Position numbers and translations under genes: made by a program. From positions 1-64,000 of the forward strand of contig NZ_LGVW01000013.1 in NCBI RefSeq assembly GCF_001263335.1: 64,000 nucleotides of DNA, read 5' to 3'. Below are positions 63,666 through 64,000 of this stretch, piece by piece. Source of the stretch: Dichelobacter nodosus (GTDB taxonomy: Bacteria > Pseudomonadota > Gammaproteobacteria > Cardiobacteriales > Cardiobacteriaceae). The notes below the pieces were generated by a model. That model was given only the letters and a program-made list of their open reading frames with translations, was not told the origin of the DNA and ran no database searches. Position 1 is the stretch's first letter, and the number at the start of each line of letters is the position of its first letter.

Positions 63666-63762
63666 GTTGCCTCCTTTTAAACAATGATCCTCAAGAGTTC
63701 TGTTATTCATTGATCATAGCAAAAAGCCTAACAGTTTTTACCTAACAAACCTATCACCATCT

Positions 63763-64000
63763 CTAAAATCTCGCTTCCGCCTGTTCATTTCGCGCTGCCT
63801 GCCAAACCTCTTTAGCGGCATCAGCATTCATATAAGCAAGTCCCAAACCGACGATTAAATCCGGCCAACCGGATAACCAATGCAGCGTAATCAATCCCGC
63901 GCCGACGATTGCCACATTAGCCAGCGCATCATTTCGCGTTGATAAAAACGCCGCTCGCGCCAAGCTGCCACTATGTTCTCGATAGCGCACCAATAAAAAA
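63763..64000 (-). CDS. Cation-efflux (CDF-like) transporter, C-terminal part, cut by right edge
   Basis: The frame is open to base 64000, so only about 79 C-terminal residues are seen. LVRYREHSGSLARAAFLSTRND, ANVAIVGAGLITLHWLSGWPDLIVGLGLAYMNADAAKEVW (as adjacent pieces) matches the last two helices of small cation-diffusion-facilitator-like proteins, with the metal-site N-D in STRND and the W-P-D of the next helix. The substrate cannot be told. Gap to the antitoxin gene is about 100 bp. Confidence 0.7.
   Translation of the reverse strand, partial: FLLVRYREHSGSLARAAFLSTRNDALANVAIVGAGLITLHWLSGWPDLIVGLGLAYMNADAAKEVWQAARNEQAEARF

Overview
The window reads as an ordinary chromosomal stretch of a gammaproteobacterium with many housekeeping genes and a short decaying accessory island at its right end. 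Gene content (fabA/fabB, zapD, secB, rnt, kdsB, uppP, hemCDXY, gyrA, a recA-recX-alaS-lysC-csrA-tRNA-Ser block, RNase E starting exactly like the E. coli protein) points to Gammaproteobacteria. The moderate GC, compact genome style, comEC and queH make a Cardiobacteriales-like organism (Dichelobacter/Suttonella/Cardiobacterium) my best guess, but this is inference only.

Layout. 1-4.2 kb: the N-terminal 1,096 residues of a giant Bap/LapA-type surface adhesin with ~510-bp repeats, behind an OmpA-domain gene. 4.5-6.9 kb: a DUF2062 protein and comEC with a degenerate C-terminal domain. 6.9-11.2 kb: sucA-sucB, whose SucB lacks the peripheral subunit-binding domain, behind an IS200/IS605-type tnpA with an altered HUH motif. 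11.2-15.9 kb: the dnaB-alr-radA-galU operon. 16.3-20.4 kb: a threonine deaminase without ACT domains, a broken DUF805 gene, and gyrA. 20.7-25.1 kb: an OmpA-family protein, tgt, a repeat-rich peptidoglycan-binding protein, and queH (queuosine). 25.1-31.8 kb: fabB, fabA, a YcbB-type L,D-transpeptidase, a DUF937/OmpA-like membrane protein and an AMIN-domain amidase (envelope and lipid genes). 32-34 kb: a YfcZ-family gene and nagA. 34.1-42.3 kb: a seven-gene minus-strand operon led by RNase E fused to transaldolase, then a Trm112-like gene, kdsB, uvrC, pgsA, rnt and an unknown gene. 42.6-48.8 kb: zapD, a glycine-zipper lipoprotein and hemC-hemD-hemX-hemY, where HemX carries a 38-cysteine CxC-repeat domain. 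48.9-53.6 kb: a PerM-like protein, rluA, gpsA, secB, uppP, gmhA. 53.8-60.3 kb: a TPR protein, recA, recX, alaS, lysC, csrA and tRNA-Ser(GCU). 60.3-64 kb: an island abutting the tRNA-Ser 3' end with a frameshifted tyrosine integrase, an S24 repressor with a candidate operator, a Panacea-type antitoxin coupled to a two-helix membrane protein carrying an in-frame amber codon, and the edge of a cation-efflux gene.

The strongest candidates for something undescribed are (i) the single-polypeptide RNase E-transaldolase fusion, which would put a pentose-phosphate enzyme covalently on the RNA-degrading machinery, and (ii) the cytosolic, acidic, CxC-repeat domain on the HemX membrane anchor inside the heme operon, which looks like a metal- or redox-responsive module. 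Secondary points are loss of regulatory or docking domains in IlvA and SucB, the Panacea pair with its nonsense-interrupted partner, and a cluster of recent-looking gene breaks.
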